This document shows positions 37,228-45,684 of a stretch of 64,000 nucleotides of DNA, piece by piece. The notes below the pieces were generated by a model, which saw only the letters and a list, made by a program, of their open reading frames with translations, was not told the DNA's origin and ran no database searches. Position 1 is the first letter of the stretch. Each line of letters begins with the position of its first letter. A program made the position numbers and the translations under genes. This DNA is from Flexivirga oryzae (GTDB lineage: Bacteria > Actinomycetota > Actinomycetes > Actinomycetales > Dermatophilaceae). Where the stretch lies: positions 806,001 to 870,000 of the forward strand of contig NZ_JACHVQ010000001.1 of assembly GCF_014190805.1 (NCBI RefSeq). Direction: 5' to 3'.

Positions 37228-37971
37228 TCAGGCGTACTTCCGCGGGAGATGGCTGGCGAGGTCTTTCGCGAGCACCGGGAAGATGCCGTTCATGAGCGTG
37301 TTGCGGGTGTCCGGCAGGTCGTTGAAACCCTTGAAGGTCAGGTCGATCCAGGCCGCGATGTTGCCGTCGGAGATCAGCACCGACGACTGGTTGTTGTCCA
37401 GGTAGTAGCTGCCCTTGGCGCCGAAGGAGCCCTGGGTGAAGTAGCGCTCGGTGCCGCTCTTGCCCTCGAAGTTCTTGTCGCGCACCGAGGTCCAGGCGGA
37501 GGTCACCCCGGAGCCGGTCTGGTCGGCGCCGATGGCGACGACCGTCACGATGAGCGAGTTGGAGTAGCCGCTGCCGCCTTTCAGGGAGAGCGACCAGGTG
37601 CACGAGGCGTTCTTGGAGGTGTGGTTGGGGCCGCTGACCCCCTTGACGCAGTCCGCGAGGGTGACGGCGGTTGCCTCCGGCACGGCGGCCTTCAACTGCT
37701 CCTCGGTGAGCAGGGTGTCGGCGCTGGGCCACTGCGACGTCGGCACGTTGGCGTTCGTCTTGTCGGTGAGGGTGAGTGACCACTGCTGACCGTCGACGAC
37801 CTTGCGGTCCGAGGGCATCGTGCCCTTGACCAGGCCGTCCTGGGTCGGTGCGTCCGCGCTCCAGGCGGGGGGCAATTTCGTGCCGCTGCTGCCGGAACCC
37901 CCGCACCCGGCGAGCAGGCCGGCCGCGACAACCACGGAGGCCGCGACGGATGCCGCGCGTGCCATGCCCAT
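37228..37971 (-). CDS. Putative lipoprotein, first gene of the operon
   Basis: 247 aa from ATG 37971, which has AAGGGGA at proper spacing; GTG 37980 sits too close to that site. The signal peptide ends in lipobox LAGC, followed by GGSGSSG. The mature domain contains QWPSADTLLTEEQLKAAVPEATAVTLADC and NASCTWSLSL, paralleling the next gene. Three consecutive related exported proteins suggest an extracytoplasmic complex or a sensor/binding set. The family is not recognised. Confidence 0.74.
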   Translation of the reverse strand: MGMARAASVAASVVVAAGLLAGCGGSGSSGTKLPPAWSADAPTQDGLVKGTMPSDRKVVDGQQWSLTLTDKTNANVPTSQWPSADTLLTEEQLKAAVPEATAVTLADCVKGVSGPNHTSKNASCTWSLSLKGGSGYSNSLIVTVVAIGADQTGSGVTSAWTSVRDKNFEGKSGTERYFTQGSFGAKGSYYLDNNQSSVLISDGNIAAWIDLTFKGFNDLPDTRNTLMNGIFPVLAKDLASHLPRKYA

Positions 37972-38073
37972 GAAATGCACTCCCCTTGTCGTTCAGCTCA
38001 CTCGTTCAGCTCACGGTGACGCCCATTATGACCCGAGCAAGCGTCAATGCGTTCCACCCCATGCCCGGGTGCG

Positions 38074-38358
38074 TCATTCGATCACCAGCAGCAGGTCGCC
38101 CCCCTCGACCAGTGCACCGTCGGGTATGACGAGCCGGGCCACCTGGCCGGCGCACGGCGTGGTGACGGCGGCCTCCAGCTTCATCGCCTCGATGGTGGCC
38201 ACGACGCTGCCCTCGGGCAGCTGGTCACCCGGCGTCACGTGGAACGTGACGACGCCGCCGAACGGCGCGGTCACTCCACCGGCCACCTCCTTGTCGGAGC
38301 CGCCCGGAACGTGCGCCACGCCGAGCGGTTGCGGGACGACACGCAGCGACCGGACCAT
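38074..38358 (-). CDS. Stand-alone biotinyl-domain protein (TB7.3-like)
   Basis: 94 aa. A 24-residue leader precedes a complete biotinyl domain (VTAPFGGVVTFHVTPGDQLPEGSVVATIEAMKLEAAVTTPCAGQVARLVIPDGALVEGGDLLLVIE). The modified Lys is in EAMKLEA, where Leu replaces the usual Met after Lys. M. tuberculosis has a small biotinylated protein, TB7.3 (Rv3221c), next to pdtaS and whiB1, so this is probably its orthologue. Free biotin-carrier proteins serve acyl-CoA carboxylases; the partner here is unknown, and the giant carboxylase upstream already has its own carrier. Confidence 0.8.
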   Translation of the reverse strand: MVRSLRVVPQPLGVAHVPGGSDKEVAGGVTAPFGGVVTFHVTPGDQLPEGSVVATIEAMKLEAAVTTPCAGQVARLVIPDGALVEGGDLLLVIE

Positions 38359-38709
38359 GACCCGACCCTACGGGGTGCCACCGGCGGCCACCGAGCGGAC
38401 AAGAAACGCACCGAGCTTGCCGGGCCGCTTCGCTTGGCCCACCGTGGGTGGGGAAGATTTCTGGTGGTGGTGGCTGGCTGTTCGTGGGCTGTTGGCGGGA
38501 CACTGGTGGAGTGTGTTGCGGTTAGACGCCGTTCCTCTCTAGCGCCATGGTGAGCCTGGCACCGAGCATGGTGGCGGAGGGCTCCACGGGAACCGTGGAT
38601 TGTTGCTACGAGCACGCGTTACAGACTTCATTTCTTTCCTGCCCTCCCCGCAACACGCACCCGACCCCGGTCCTGGGGCCGGGCCGGCGGCGGTCTGAAG
38701 GAGGCCGTG
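38359..38709 (+). other. Non-coding region before the IS110 transposase, possible bridge-RNA region
   Basis: 351 bp without a gene. Nearest the transposase it has hairpins: CCACGG/CCGTGG (38584-38598) and an overlapping GC-rich foldback around 38665-38690. IS110-group elements carry a structured bridge RNA in the non-coding DNA 5' of the transposase. The left end of the element cannot be located because this family lacks terminal inverted repeats. The call is positional. Confidence 0.35.
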
Positions 38710-39833
38710 ATGGAAGTAGTACACGCCCGGTGTGCCGGGATCGATATCGCAAAAAAGGGCGCGAAAGTCTGTGTCCGGGTACAAGGCACTCGCCGCCGCA
38801 AGACCGGGTATGAGGTCACGGACTGGGGTTCGATGACTGATGACATCCTCGGGTTACGCCAGTACTTGATCGATCAGCAGGTGACCGGGGTGTTGATGGA
38901 ATCGACCAGTGACTACTGGAAACCGTTCTACTACCTGCTCGAGGACGCCGGGTTCGAACTGATCTTGGCCAATGCCCGGCACGTGAAGAACATCCCCGGC
39001 CGCAAGAGCGACGTCAATGACGCGACCTGGCTGTCGGACTTGTGCGCACACCGGCTGGTGCGATCCAGCTTCGTGCCGCCGGCACCGATCCGGGCGTTGC
39101 GGATCTGACCCGTTCCCGGGAGGTGATCACCCACGAACGGACCCGCAAGATCGCCCGGCTGGAAAAGCAGTTGGAGGACGCCGGGATCAAACTGTCCTCG
39201 GTGGCCTCCAACCTGAGCGGGGTGTCCTGTCACGACATGCTGACCGCGATGGTCGCCGGGCAACGCGACCCGATCGCCCTGTCGGAGTTGGCCCGCGGCA
39301 GCATGCGCAACAAGCGCCCGGACCTGCAACGAGCCCTGACCGGCCGGTTCACTGAGCATCACGCGTTCTTGGTGCGGATGTCCCTGGAACGCATCGCCCA
39401 GGACGACGCAGCGATCGCCGCGTTGACCCAGCGGATCGAGGCACAGATCGAACCCTTTCGCTCCTTCCGGGACTTGATCTGCGCGATCCCGGGAATCAGT
39501 ACCACCGTCGCGGACGTGATCATCGCCGAGACCGGCGCGGACATGAGCGTGTTTCCCACCGCCGGGCACCTGGCCGCGTGGGCCGGGGTCGCGCCCGGGC
39601 AAAACGAGTCCGCCGGACGCACGGGATCGACCACGGCCCGTCCCGGGGACTCCCACCTCAAAGGCGCCCTGGGCATCGCGGCCATGTCGGTTTCCCGCAC
39701 CAGAAACACGCGCCTGGGCGCCCGGTATCACCGCATCGCTGCCCGCCGCGGCAAACTCAAAGCCATCGTCGCGATCGAACGCACCCTGCTGTCCATCGTT
39801 TGGGCCATGGGCCACACCGGCCGTTGTTGTCCT
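38530..39833 (+). mobile_element. IS110-family insertion sequence remnant
   Basis: The span holds the probable left non-coding end and a damaged transposase gene, lying between the biotinyl gene and the drug-efflux gene. Both boundaries are estimates: the left from where the genes stop, the right from where transposase similarity ends just before the efflux gene's stop codon. Confidence 0.6.
38710..39820 (+). pseudogene. IS110-family transposase, frameshifted and 3'-truncated
   Basis: It starts at ATG 38710 with MEVVHARCAGIDIAKKGAKVCVRV. The DEDD nuclease residues are present (Asp in GIDIAK, Glu in VLMESTSDYWKP, Asp pair in KSDVNDATWLSDL). At about 39105 the frame breaks: RALR is followed by ATC TGA where a GAT CTG (DLTRSREVITHER) is expected, a 1-base deletion. 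The second frame carries the IS116/IS110/IS902 domain (LICAIPGISTTVADVIIAETGADMSVFPTAGHLAAWAGVAPGQNESAG) and ends abruptly after IVWAMGHTG, roughly 45 residues short of family length. The element is therefore not self-mobile. Confidence 0.85.
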
Positions 39834-39841
39834 GTCGGCGA

Positions 39842-41395
39842 TCAGCCGACGGCGACCGCCGCTTCCTCGTTGGCGAGCTCGGTGTGCTTGATGCCGAGCA
39901 GGCCGATCACCAGGAGGGTGGCGACGAGGATCATCCCTGCCGCGAACCAGAACGCCTGGGTCGACCCGAAGGTCTGTGCCTGCAGCGCCGCGTGGTGCGT
40001 CGCCTCGGCGATCTGGCCCTTGCTCGGCGGGTTGCCCGATGCCGTCGCCTTGGCCATCGCGGCCTGGCCGGCGGCGGCGAGCTCGGTGCCCTTCTGGGTG
40101 GCGTAGTGCGTGAACACCGTGGTCAGCGCGGCGATCCCGACAGCTCCTCCGATCTGCTGTGCGGTGTTGAGCGCTGAGGCGGCTGCGCCCGAGTCGTCCT
40201 TGTGGACGCCCGCGGTCGCGGTCAGGGTCAGCGGGATGAAGACGAAGCCCATCCCGAAGCCCATGACGACCACCCACGGCATCAGGTGCGAGGCGTAGCC
40301 GCTGTCGAGCGACAGCTGGGTGAAGCCCCACAGGCTGGCCGTCATGAGAAGGCCGCCGAAGCCGGCGAGCCACCGGGGGTCGACCCGGCCCGCCAGGTTG
40401 GAGGCGATACCGGCCGCCGCGACGATCCCGACGCTGAACGGCAGGAACGCGAATCCGGTCTTCACCGGCGAGTAGCCCAGCACCTGCTGGACGAACAGAC
40501 CCAGGAAGAAGAACATCGCGAACATGGCGGCGCCGACCACGAGCATCGCGGTGAGCGACACCGCACGGGTCCGGTCGCCGAGGATGCGCAGCGGGAGCAA
40601 CGGGTGCTTCACCCGGCTCTCGACGACCACGAAGAGCGCGACGACGACCAGCCCGCCGAGCAGCGGGAGGAGGGTCTCGGTGTCACCCCAGGATGCGCCC
40701 TGCTGGCCCGCGTGGGACAGCCCGTAGACGATGCCGAACAGGCCGACCGTGCCGGTCACCGCACCCCAGACATCCAGGGTGCCGTCACCGCCCTCGGACT
40801 CGATCAGGACGCGGGGCGCCAGCGCTGCGACCGCCAGGCCGAGCGGCACGTTGATGAAGAACGTCCAGCGCCAGTCCGCTTCGGTGAGCAGGCCGCCGAG
40901 GATCAGGCCGACGGCCGCACCGGCACCGGACATGGCGGCGTACACCGCCATGGCGCGGTTGCGCTCCTTCCCGGCGGGGAAGGTGGTGTTGATCAGCGCG
41001 AGGGCCGCCGGTGAGGCGAGCGCGGCGCCGGCACCCTGCAGGGCCCGGGCGGTGAGCAGCAGCCCGCCGGTCGGCGCGATGCCGCCGAGCAGCGATGCCA
41101 GCGCGAAGATCGTGACGCCCAGCACGAACATGCGGCGGCGGCCGAGGAGGTCACCGAGACGCCCGCCGAGCAGCAACAGGCTGCCGAAGGAGAGCGCGTA
41201 TGCCGTGACGACCCACTGGACGCTGGACTGGCTGAAATTCAATGCGGTGAGGATGTGTGGTGTCGCGATGTTCACGATCGTGCCGTCGAGCACGATCATC
41301 AACTGCGCCATGGCGATCACGATGAGCGCCACGGTCAGATTGGTCCGCTTCGGGGCGGACTTCTCCTCGGACACCACGTCGACGATTGAGGTCAT
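39842..41395 (-). CDS. DHA2-family (EmrB/QacA-type) MFS drug efflux pump
   Basis: 517 aa. ATG 41395 (MTSIVDVVSEEKSAPKRTNLTVALIVIAMAQLMIVLDGTIVNIA) has GGAAGGAACCC upstream. Fourteen TM segments are expected. Motif D1 (LDGTIVNIATPHI), motif A (GGRLGDLLGRRRMFVLG) and motif C-like (AGAAVGLILGG) are present. The pump exports hydrophobic drugs or dyes using the proton gradient. The tetR gene lies immediately upstream on the same strand, 195 bp away. Its stop codon lies within 30 bp of the IS110 remnant, which did not disrupt it. Confidence 0.9.
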   Translation of the reverse strand: MTSIVDVVSEEKSAPKRTNLTVALIVIAMAQLMIVLDGTIVNIATPHILTALNFSQSSVQWVVTAYALSFGSLLLLGGRLGDLLGRRRMFVLGVTIFALASLLGGIAPTGGLLLTARALQGAGAALASPAALALINTTFPAGKERNRAMAVYAAMSGAGAAVGLILGGLLTEADWRWTFFINVPLGLAVAALAPRVLIESEGGDGTLDVWGAVTGTVGLFGIVYGLSHAGQQGASWGDTETLLPLLGGLVVVALFVVVESRVKHPLLPLRILGDRTRAVSLTAMLVVGAAMFAMFFFLGLFVQQVLGYSPVKTGFAFLPFSVGIVAAAGIASNLAGRVDPRWLAGFGGLLMTASLWGFTQLSLDSGYASHLMPWVVVMGFGMGFVFIPLTLTATAGVHKDDSGAAASALNTAQQIGGAVGIAALTTVFTHYATQKGTELAAAGQAAMAKATASGNPPSKGQIAEATHHAALQAQTFGSTQAFWFAAGMILVATLLVIGLLGIKHTELANEEAAVAVG

Positions 41396-41538
41396 CGAGG
41401 GTTCCTTCCTTGATCGGTGCCGATGGTCAAAAGGCACAGGAGTATTCGTCCGGCGGCCCGCGGTTGCGGACCCCGGTGAGTGGGAGTGTGCGATCAACCG
41501 GCCGCCGAGCGGCGGTCGTGGTGGCTGTCACAGATATG

Positions 41539-41556
41539 TCGAGCGGACTCGCTCGA
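41539..41556. promoter_or_regulatory. Palindrome between tetR and the efflux gene
   Basis: TCGAGCG and CGCTCGA flank GACT in the 195-bp gap upstream of the pump gene. Its sequence differs from the operator at 42270-42292. It may be an operator for another protein or a terminator/attenuator after tetR; no T-tract follows. Confidence 0.45.
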
Positions 41557-41590
41557 TTTCGACAAACAGAAGCAAAGCGGGTCTTGCGGA

Positions 41591-42220
41591 CTACCTCTGT
41601 CCGCTGCCGGAGACGCTGGCCCGACAGGCGGGCAGCATGACCTGGTCGATGACCCTGGTGATGAACGGTTCGTCCGGGCACGCGCCGGTCGTCAGCACCC
41701 GGTAGGTGATGGCGGACGGCACGATCGCCGCGAGTTGGTCGACGTCCGCGTCGGGGCCGACCTCCCCCCGCTGCTGGGCGCGCAGCACGACTTTCCGCAG
41801 CTCCTCCATCCGTGGCTTGACGAAGCGCTCGGCGAAGATCGCGGTGAGCTCCGGGTCGCGGTGGATGGCGGACACGACCGAGCCGAAGACGAGCATCGAG
41901 CGGTCGTTGTAGTCGGGGTCGTCGCAGTAGTGGATGGTCAGGTCGCCGGCCAGGCTGCCGGTGTCCGGGAACTCGTGCCCCCCGGGCGCGCCCTGCGCCT
42001 TCAGGTGCTCCAGAGCACTCACCACCAGGTCGGCCTTGGTCGGCCACTTCCGGTAGAGGGTCGCCTTGCTGGCGCGCACCTTCGCCGCCACTGCGTCGAA
42101 CGTCATCCGGTCGTAGCCGACCTCGATGAGCGTGTCGATCACGCCGTTCAGGATCTCTGCCTCGCGGTCACCTTCGACACGTGGCTTGCTGACGGCCTCG
42201 GTGGACGCTGAGGCGTTCAT
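41591..42220 (-). CDS. TetR-family repressor of the efflux pump
   Basis: 209 aa. The HTH is at about residues 25-70 (ILNGVIDTLIEVGYDRMTFDAVAAKVRASKATLYRKWPTKADLVVSAL), and a ligand-binding C-terminal domain follows (TetR_C_11-like by pattern: PRMEELRKVVLRAQQRGEVGPDADVDQLAAIVPSAITYRVL). It is upstream of and co-directional with the MFS gene. A perfect 23-bp palindrome 50 bp upstream of its ATG is the likely autoregulatory site. Confidence 0.88.
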   Translation of the reverse strand: MNASASTEAVSKPRVEGDREAEILNGVIDTLIEVGYDRMTFDAVAAKVRASKATLYRKWPTKADLVVSALEHLKAQGAPGGHEFPDTGSLAGDLTIHYCDDPDYNDRSMLVFGSVVSAIHRDPELTAIFAERFVKPRMEELRKVVLRAQQRGEVGPDADVDQLAAIVPSAITYRVLTTGACPDEPFITRVIDQVMLPACRASVSGSGQR

Positions 42221-42269
42221 GACATTCCTTTCCGATGCTCACTCTCGGGACCAGTCTGCCCGATCCCGA

Positions 42270-42292
42270 TAGAACGAAACTGTTTCGTTCTA
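42270..42292. promoter_or_regulatory. 23-bp perfect palindrome, TetR operator
   Basis: TAGAACGAAA, a 3-base centre CTG, then TTTCGTTCTA. The arms are exactly complementary over 10 bp. It lies between the divergent tetR (42220) and oxidoreductase (42443) genes, so the repressor may control itself, and possibly also the plus-strand fatty-acid operon. Confidence 0.8.
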
Positions 42293-42442
42293 TTCAAAGG
42301 TAGACCCGTCCGTCGGCCGATGCAAACCTGTTTTTCCCGTGACGTCCGTCGCACGACCTCCGTTCTCGGGCTGGGCGCATGCCGCAATGTTCGAAGGAGT
42401 AGGTTTCTGGGCGCGACCTGTAGGGCTATACCGGAGGTGACA

Positions 42443-43840
42443 GTGGCGCGGGCACACGGTGAGATCGTGGGCTGGGACCGGCATCGGGCAGCGGTCGACG
42501 ATCTACAGCGCCAATTGGCGGCCATGCCGCCCGGTGCACCGGTTCGGCTGGCGAAGCGCACGTCCAACCTCTTCCGGCCGCGGGAGGCCAACCCTGTTCC
42601 CGGGCTCGACGTCTCCCGGCTCCACGGTGTGATCGAGGTCGATCCGCGCGCCGGAACCGCCGATGTGCAGGGTATGACGACCTACGAGGACCTGGTCGAC
42701 GCGACGTTGCGCTACGGGCTGATGCCGTATGTCGTGCCGCAGTTGCGCACCATCACGCTCGGCGGCGCGGTGACCGGTCTCGGGATCGAGTCGTCGTCGT
42801 TCCGCAACGGTCTCCCGCACGAGTCGCTCATCGAGATGGACGTGCTGACCGGCGCCGGCGAGATCGTCACCGCGCGCGACGACAACGAGCACGCAGAGCT
42901 GTTCCGTACCTTCCCCAATTCCTATGGTTCACTGGGCTATTCGGTACGGCTGAAGATCAAGTTGGAACGCGTCGCGCCATACGTCCACCTCCGGCACGTT
43001 CGCTTCGGGACGCTGCGTGAGCTGATCGACACGCTGCGCCAGGTGCTCCAGGAGCGTTCCCATGCCGGCGAGGACGTCGACTTCGTCGACGGTGTCGTCT
43101 TCTCCCGCGACGAGAGCTACCTCGTGCTCGGCAGCTGGTCGAGCACCGCGCCGTACACCTCCGACTACACCGGGCAGGAGATCTACTACCGCTCCATCCG
43201 GCAGCGCACCGAGGACTACCTGACGACGCTGGACTACATCTGGCGCTGGGACACCGACTGGTTCTGGTGCAACAGGGCGTTCGGGCTGCAGCGGCCGGCG
43301 ATCCGCCGGCTGGTGCCGCGGCGCTACCTGCGCAGCGATGTCTACGGCAAGGTCATCCGCTGGGAGAACAAGCACGGCTACTTCGCCGCGCTGGACGCCA
43401 AGCGCGGCAAGCTGCCGCGTGAGCGCGTCGTGCAGGACGTGGAGATCTCCGTCGACCGCACCGAGGAGTTCCTCGACTGGTTCCTCGACAACGTGCCGAT
43501 CGAGCCGATCTGGTTGTGCCCGTTGGCTGTTCGCGATCACGACCACGGCGATCAACCGTGGCCGCTCTACCCACTGAAACGCGGGGAGAACTACGTCAAC
43601 GTCGGATTCTGGTCGACCGTGGAGATCATCCCGGGACGCCAGGACGGGGACGTCAACAAGGACATCGAGCGAGTGGTGCACGAGTTGGACGGGCACAAAT
43701 CGCTCTACAGCGACGCCTACTACGACGAGGAGACCTTCTGGTCCCTCTACGGTGGCGAGACGCTGGCGAAGGTGAAGCAGAAGTACGACCCGGACGGGCG
43801 GTTGCCCGATCTCTACACGAAGGCGGTGAAGCGGCGATGA
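42443..43840 (+). CDS. FAD-dependent oxidoreductase, TmsA/BfaA-like (10-methyl fatty acid synthesis)
   Basis: 465 aa from GTG 42443, which has GGAGG five bases upstream. The N-terminal PCMH-type FAD-binding domain is at about residues 35-185 (TADVQGMTTYEDLVDATLRYGLMPYVVPQLRTITLGGAVTGLGIESSSFRNG). The C-terminal half resembles DHCR24/sterol-reductase-like proteins. In mycobacteria the equivalent (Rv0449c, BfaA/TmsA) reduces the 10-methylene intermediate made by the methyltransferase to a 10-methyl fatty acyl chain. Its ATGA overlap with the methyltransferase gene supports this. Substrate and product are inferred from that pairing. Confidence 0.82.
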   Translation: MARAHGEIVGWDRHRAAVDDLQRQLAAMPPGAPVRLAKRTSNLFRPREANPVPGLDVSRLHGVIEVDPRAGTADVQGMTTYEDLVDATLRYGLMPYVVPQLRTITLGGAVTGLGIESSSFRNGLPHESLIEMDVLTGAGEIVTARDDNEHAELFRTFPNSYGSLGYSVRLKIKLERVAPYVHLRHVRFGTLRELIDTLRQVLQERSHAGEDVDFVDGVVFSRDESYLVLGSWSSTAPYTSDYTGQEIYYRSIRQRTEDYLTTLDYIWRWDTDWFWCNRAFGLQRPAIRRLVPRRYLRSDVYGKVIRWENKHGYFAALDAKRGKLPRERVVQDVEISVDRTEEFLDWFLDNVPIEPIWLCPLAVRDHDHGDQPWPLYPLKRGENYVNVGFWSTVEIIPGRQDGDVNKDIERVVHELDGHKSLYSDAYYDEETFWSLYGGETLAKVKQKYDPDGRLPDLYTKAVKRR

Positions 43841-45123
43841 CTTTGAGCATCGGCGAGATTTCCGACCGGATCTTCGGCACCGATGTGCCTTTCGCGGTCA
43901 AGGCGTATGACGGCTCGACGGGTGGCAACCCGGACGCTGTCGTCACCATCGACATCTCGAACGAGCGCGCGCTGCGGTACCTGGTGACCGCGCCCGGTGA
44001 GCTGGGGCTGGCGCGCGCCTACATCATGGGCGACCTGGACGTCGAGGGCATCGATCCCGGCGACCCCTACGACTTCCTCGGCCTCTTCCTGGACGGCTTC
44101 GGGCCGAAACGGCCTCCGACGGGCGAGCTCGTGGACATCGCGAAGTCGCTGGGGCTGAAGAGTTTCCGGGTCCCTGAACTGCCTGCGCAGGAGGTGGTGC
44201 CGCAGTGGCGGCGCACCGTCGAGGGGCTGCGCGGCCTGCGGCATTCTCGTCGCCGCGACGCCGAGGCGATCCATCACCACTACGACGTGAGCAACGACTT
44301 CTACGAGTTGGTGCTCGGACCGTCGATGGCCTACACGTGCGCCTGCTACCCGACGGCCGACTCCACGCTGGAGCAGGCGCAGGAGCACAAGTTCGACCTG
44401 GTCTGCAAGAAGCTCGACCTCAAGCCGGGCATGCGGCTGCTGGACATCGGCTGCGGCTGGGGCGGCATGGTCAAGCACGCTGTCGAGAACTACGGCGTCA
44501 CTGCGCTCGGCGTCACGCTGTCCGCCGAGCAGGCCTCGTGGGCGCAGCACAACCTCAAGAAGCACGGGCTGGACGACCGCGCCGAGGTGCGCCACGGTGA
44601 CTACCGCGACATCACCGAGACCGACTTCGACGCGGTCAGTTCGATCGGCCTCACCGAGCACATCGGTGTCAAGAACTACCCGAGCTACTTCAAGTTCAAC
44701 TACGACAAGCTCAAGGTCGGCGGCCGGATGCTCAACCACAGCATCACCCGGCCCGACAACAAGGCTCCGGCGCTCACCCGTGGCGGCTTCATCAACCGGT
44801 ACGTCTTCCCGGACGGCGAGATCACCGGCGTCGGCACGATCATCTCCCGGATGCAGGACCAGGGTTTCGAGATCCGGCACAGCGAGGACCTGCGCGAGCA
44901 CTACGCCCGGACCACCCGAGCCTGGTGCAAGAACCTCTCCGCACACTGGGACGAGTGTGTGCGGGACGCGGGCCAGCAGGTGTCCCGCATCTGGGGCCTG
45001 TACCTCGCCGGGTCGTCGATCGGCTTCGAGCGCAACCACATCCAGTTGCACCAGGTGCTCGGCGAGAAGGTCGAGCCGAACGGCACGGGCTCCTACCCGC
45101 TGCGCCCAGACTTCGGCGTGTAG
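43837..45123 (+). CDS. CFA-synthase-like methyltransferase, TmsB/UfaA1-like
   Basis: 428 aa, MTLSIGEISDRIFGTDVPFAVKAYDGS.... It is a CFA-synthase family SAM-dependent enzyme: an N-terminal lipid-binding part, then EAIHHHYDVSNDFYELVLGPSMAYTCACY, SAM motif LLDIGCGWGG (about 206-215) and SSIGLTEHIG. It methylates a double bond of a phospholipid-bound oleoyl-type chain. Coupled to the FAD reductase, the product would be a 10-methyl saturated chain (tuberculostearic type) rather than a cyclopropane. It converges with a membrane-protein gene, the stops being 6 nt apart. Confidence 0.86.
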   Translation: MTLSIGEISDRIFGTDVPFAVKAYDGSTGGNPDAVVTIDISNERALRYLVTAPGELGLARAYIMGDLDVEGIDPGDPYDFLGLFLDGFGPKRPPTGELVDIAKSLGLKSFRVPELPAQEVVPQWRRTVEGLRGLRHSRRRDAEAIHHHYDVSNDFYELVLGPSMAYTCACYPTADSTLEQAQEHKFDLVCKKLDLKPGMRLLDIGCGWGGMVKHAVENYGVTALGVTLSAEQASWAQHNLKKHGLDDRAEVRHGDYRDITETDFDAVSSIGLTEHIGVKNYPSYFKFNYDKLKVGGRMLNHSITRPDNKAPALTRGGFINRYVFPDGEITGVGTIISRMQDQGFEIRHSEDLREHYARTTRAWCKNLSAHWDECVRDAGQQVSRIWGLYLAGSSIGFERNHIQLHQVLGEKVEPNGTGSYPLRPDFGV

Positions 45124-45129
45124 AAAGGC

Positions 45130-45585
45130 TCAGCGCTGCTGCGCCGCTTCCCAGCGGCGGTGCATGCCCGCCGACGGGATCAGGTGGAACGCCATCGAAG
45201 CGACCGCGAACGGCCAGGCCACGAAGTAGGGCAACGCCGATCCTGCGATGAAGCCGATCGCCAGGTTGATGAAGACCGGAGTCTCGGTCATCGCCAGGCG
45301 CCGGAAGAAGGCGGCGGTGAACTCGTCCGGGGTGCCCGGTCGCCGGGCGGCGGCGGGCGCGGAGCGATATCCGAGGTTCAGCGCGAGCACAAATCCTGCG
45401 ACGACCACCAGCACCGCGAGGACGAAGTACAGCGCGTTCGTGGAGGGTGTGCCCTCGGCGACGTCCAGGAGCACGCCGAAGACGACCGTCATGGTGAGGA
45501 ACGCCAGCGCCATGATGCGCAGCGAGCGATCCTGCGCGGCGGTGGGGGAGGCGGGGCTGCCGGTCGGCTGTTCGGGATAGCTCAT
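45130..45585 (-). CDS. Small membrane protein, unknown function
   Basis: 151 aa from ATG 45585 (MSYPEQPTGSPASPTAAQDRSLRIMALAFLTMTVVFGVLLDVAEG). It has four predicted TM segments (about residues 25-45, 53-75, 98-117 and 118-135), with a basic loop in the middle. No named family is recognised. It lies between the methyltransferase and ssrA, on the strand opposite both. Confidence 0.65.
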   Translation of the reverse strand: MSYPEQPTGSPASPTAAQDRSLRIMALAFLTMTVVFGVLLDVAEGTPSTNALYFVLAVLVVVAGFVLALNLGYRSAPAAARRPGTPDEFTAAFFRRLAMTETPVFINLAIGFIAGSALPYFVAWPFAVASMAFHLIPSAGMHRRWEAAQQR

Positions 45586-45684
45586 GGTGCGAAGGCTACG
45601 GGAATCGGTTCGCGTCGCCGAACGTTTGACCGTATGCTTCAGCGCACAACTGAACAGTGATGATGGATCGGTTGCAACACCCAC

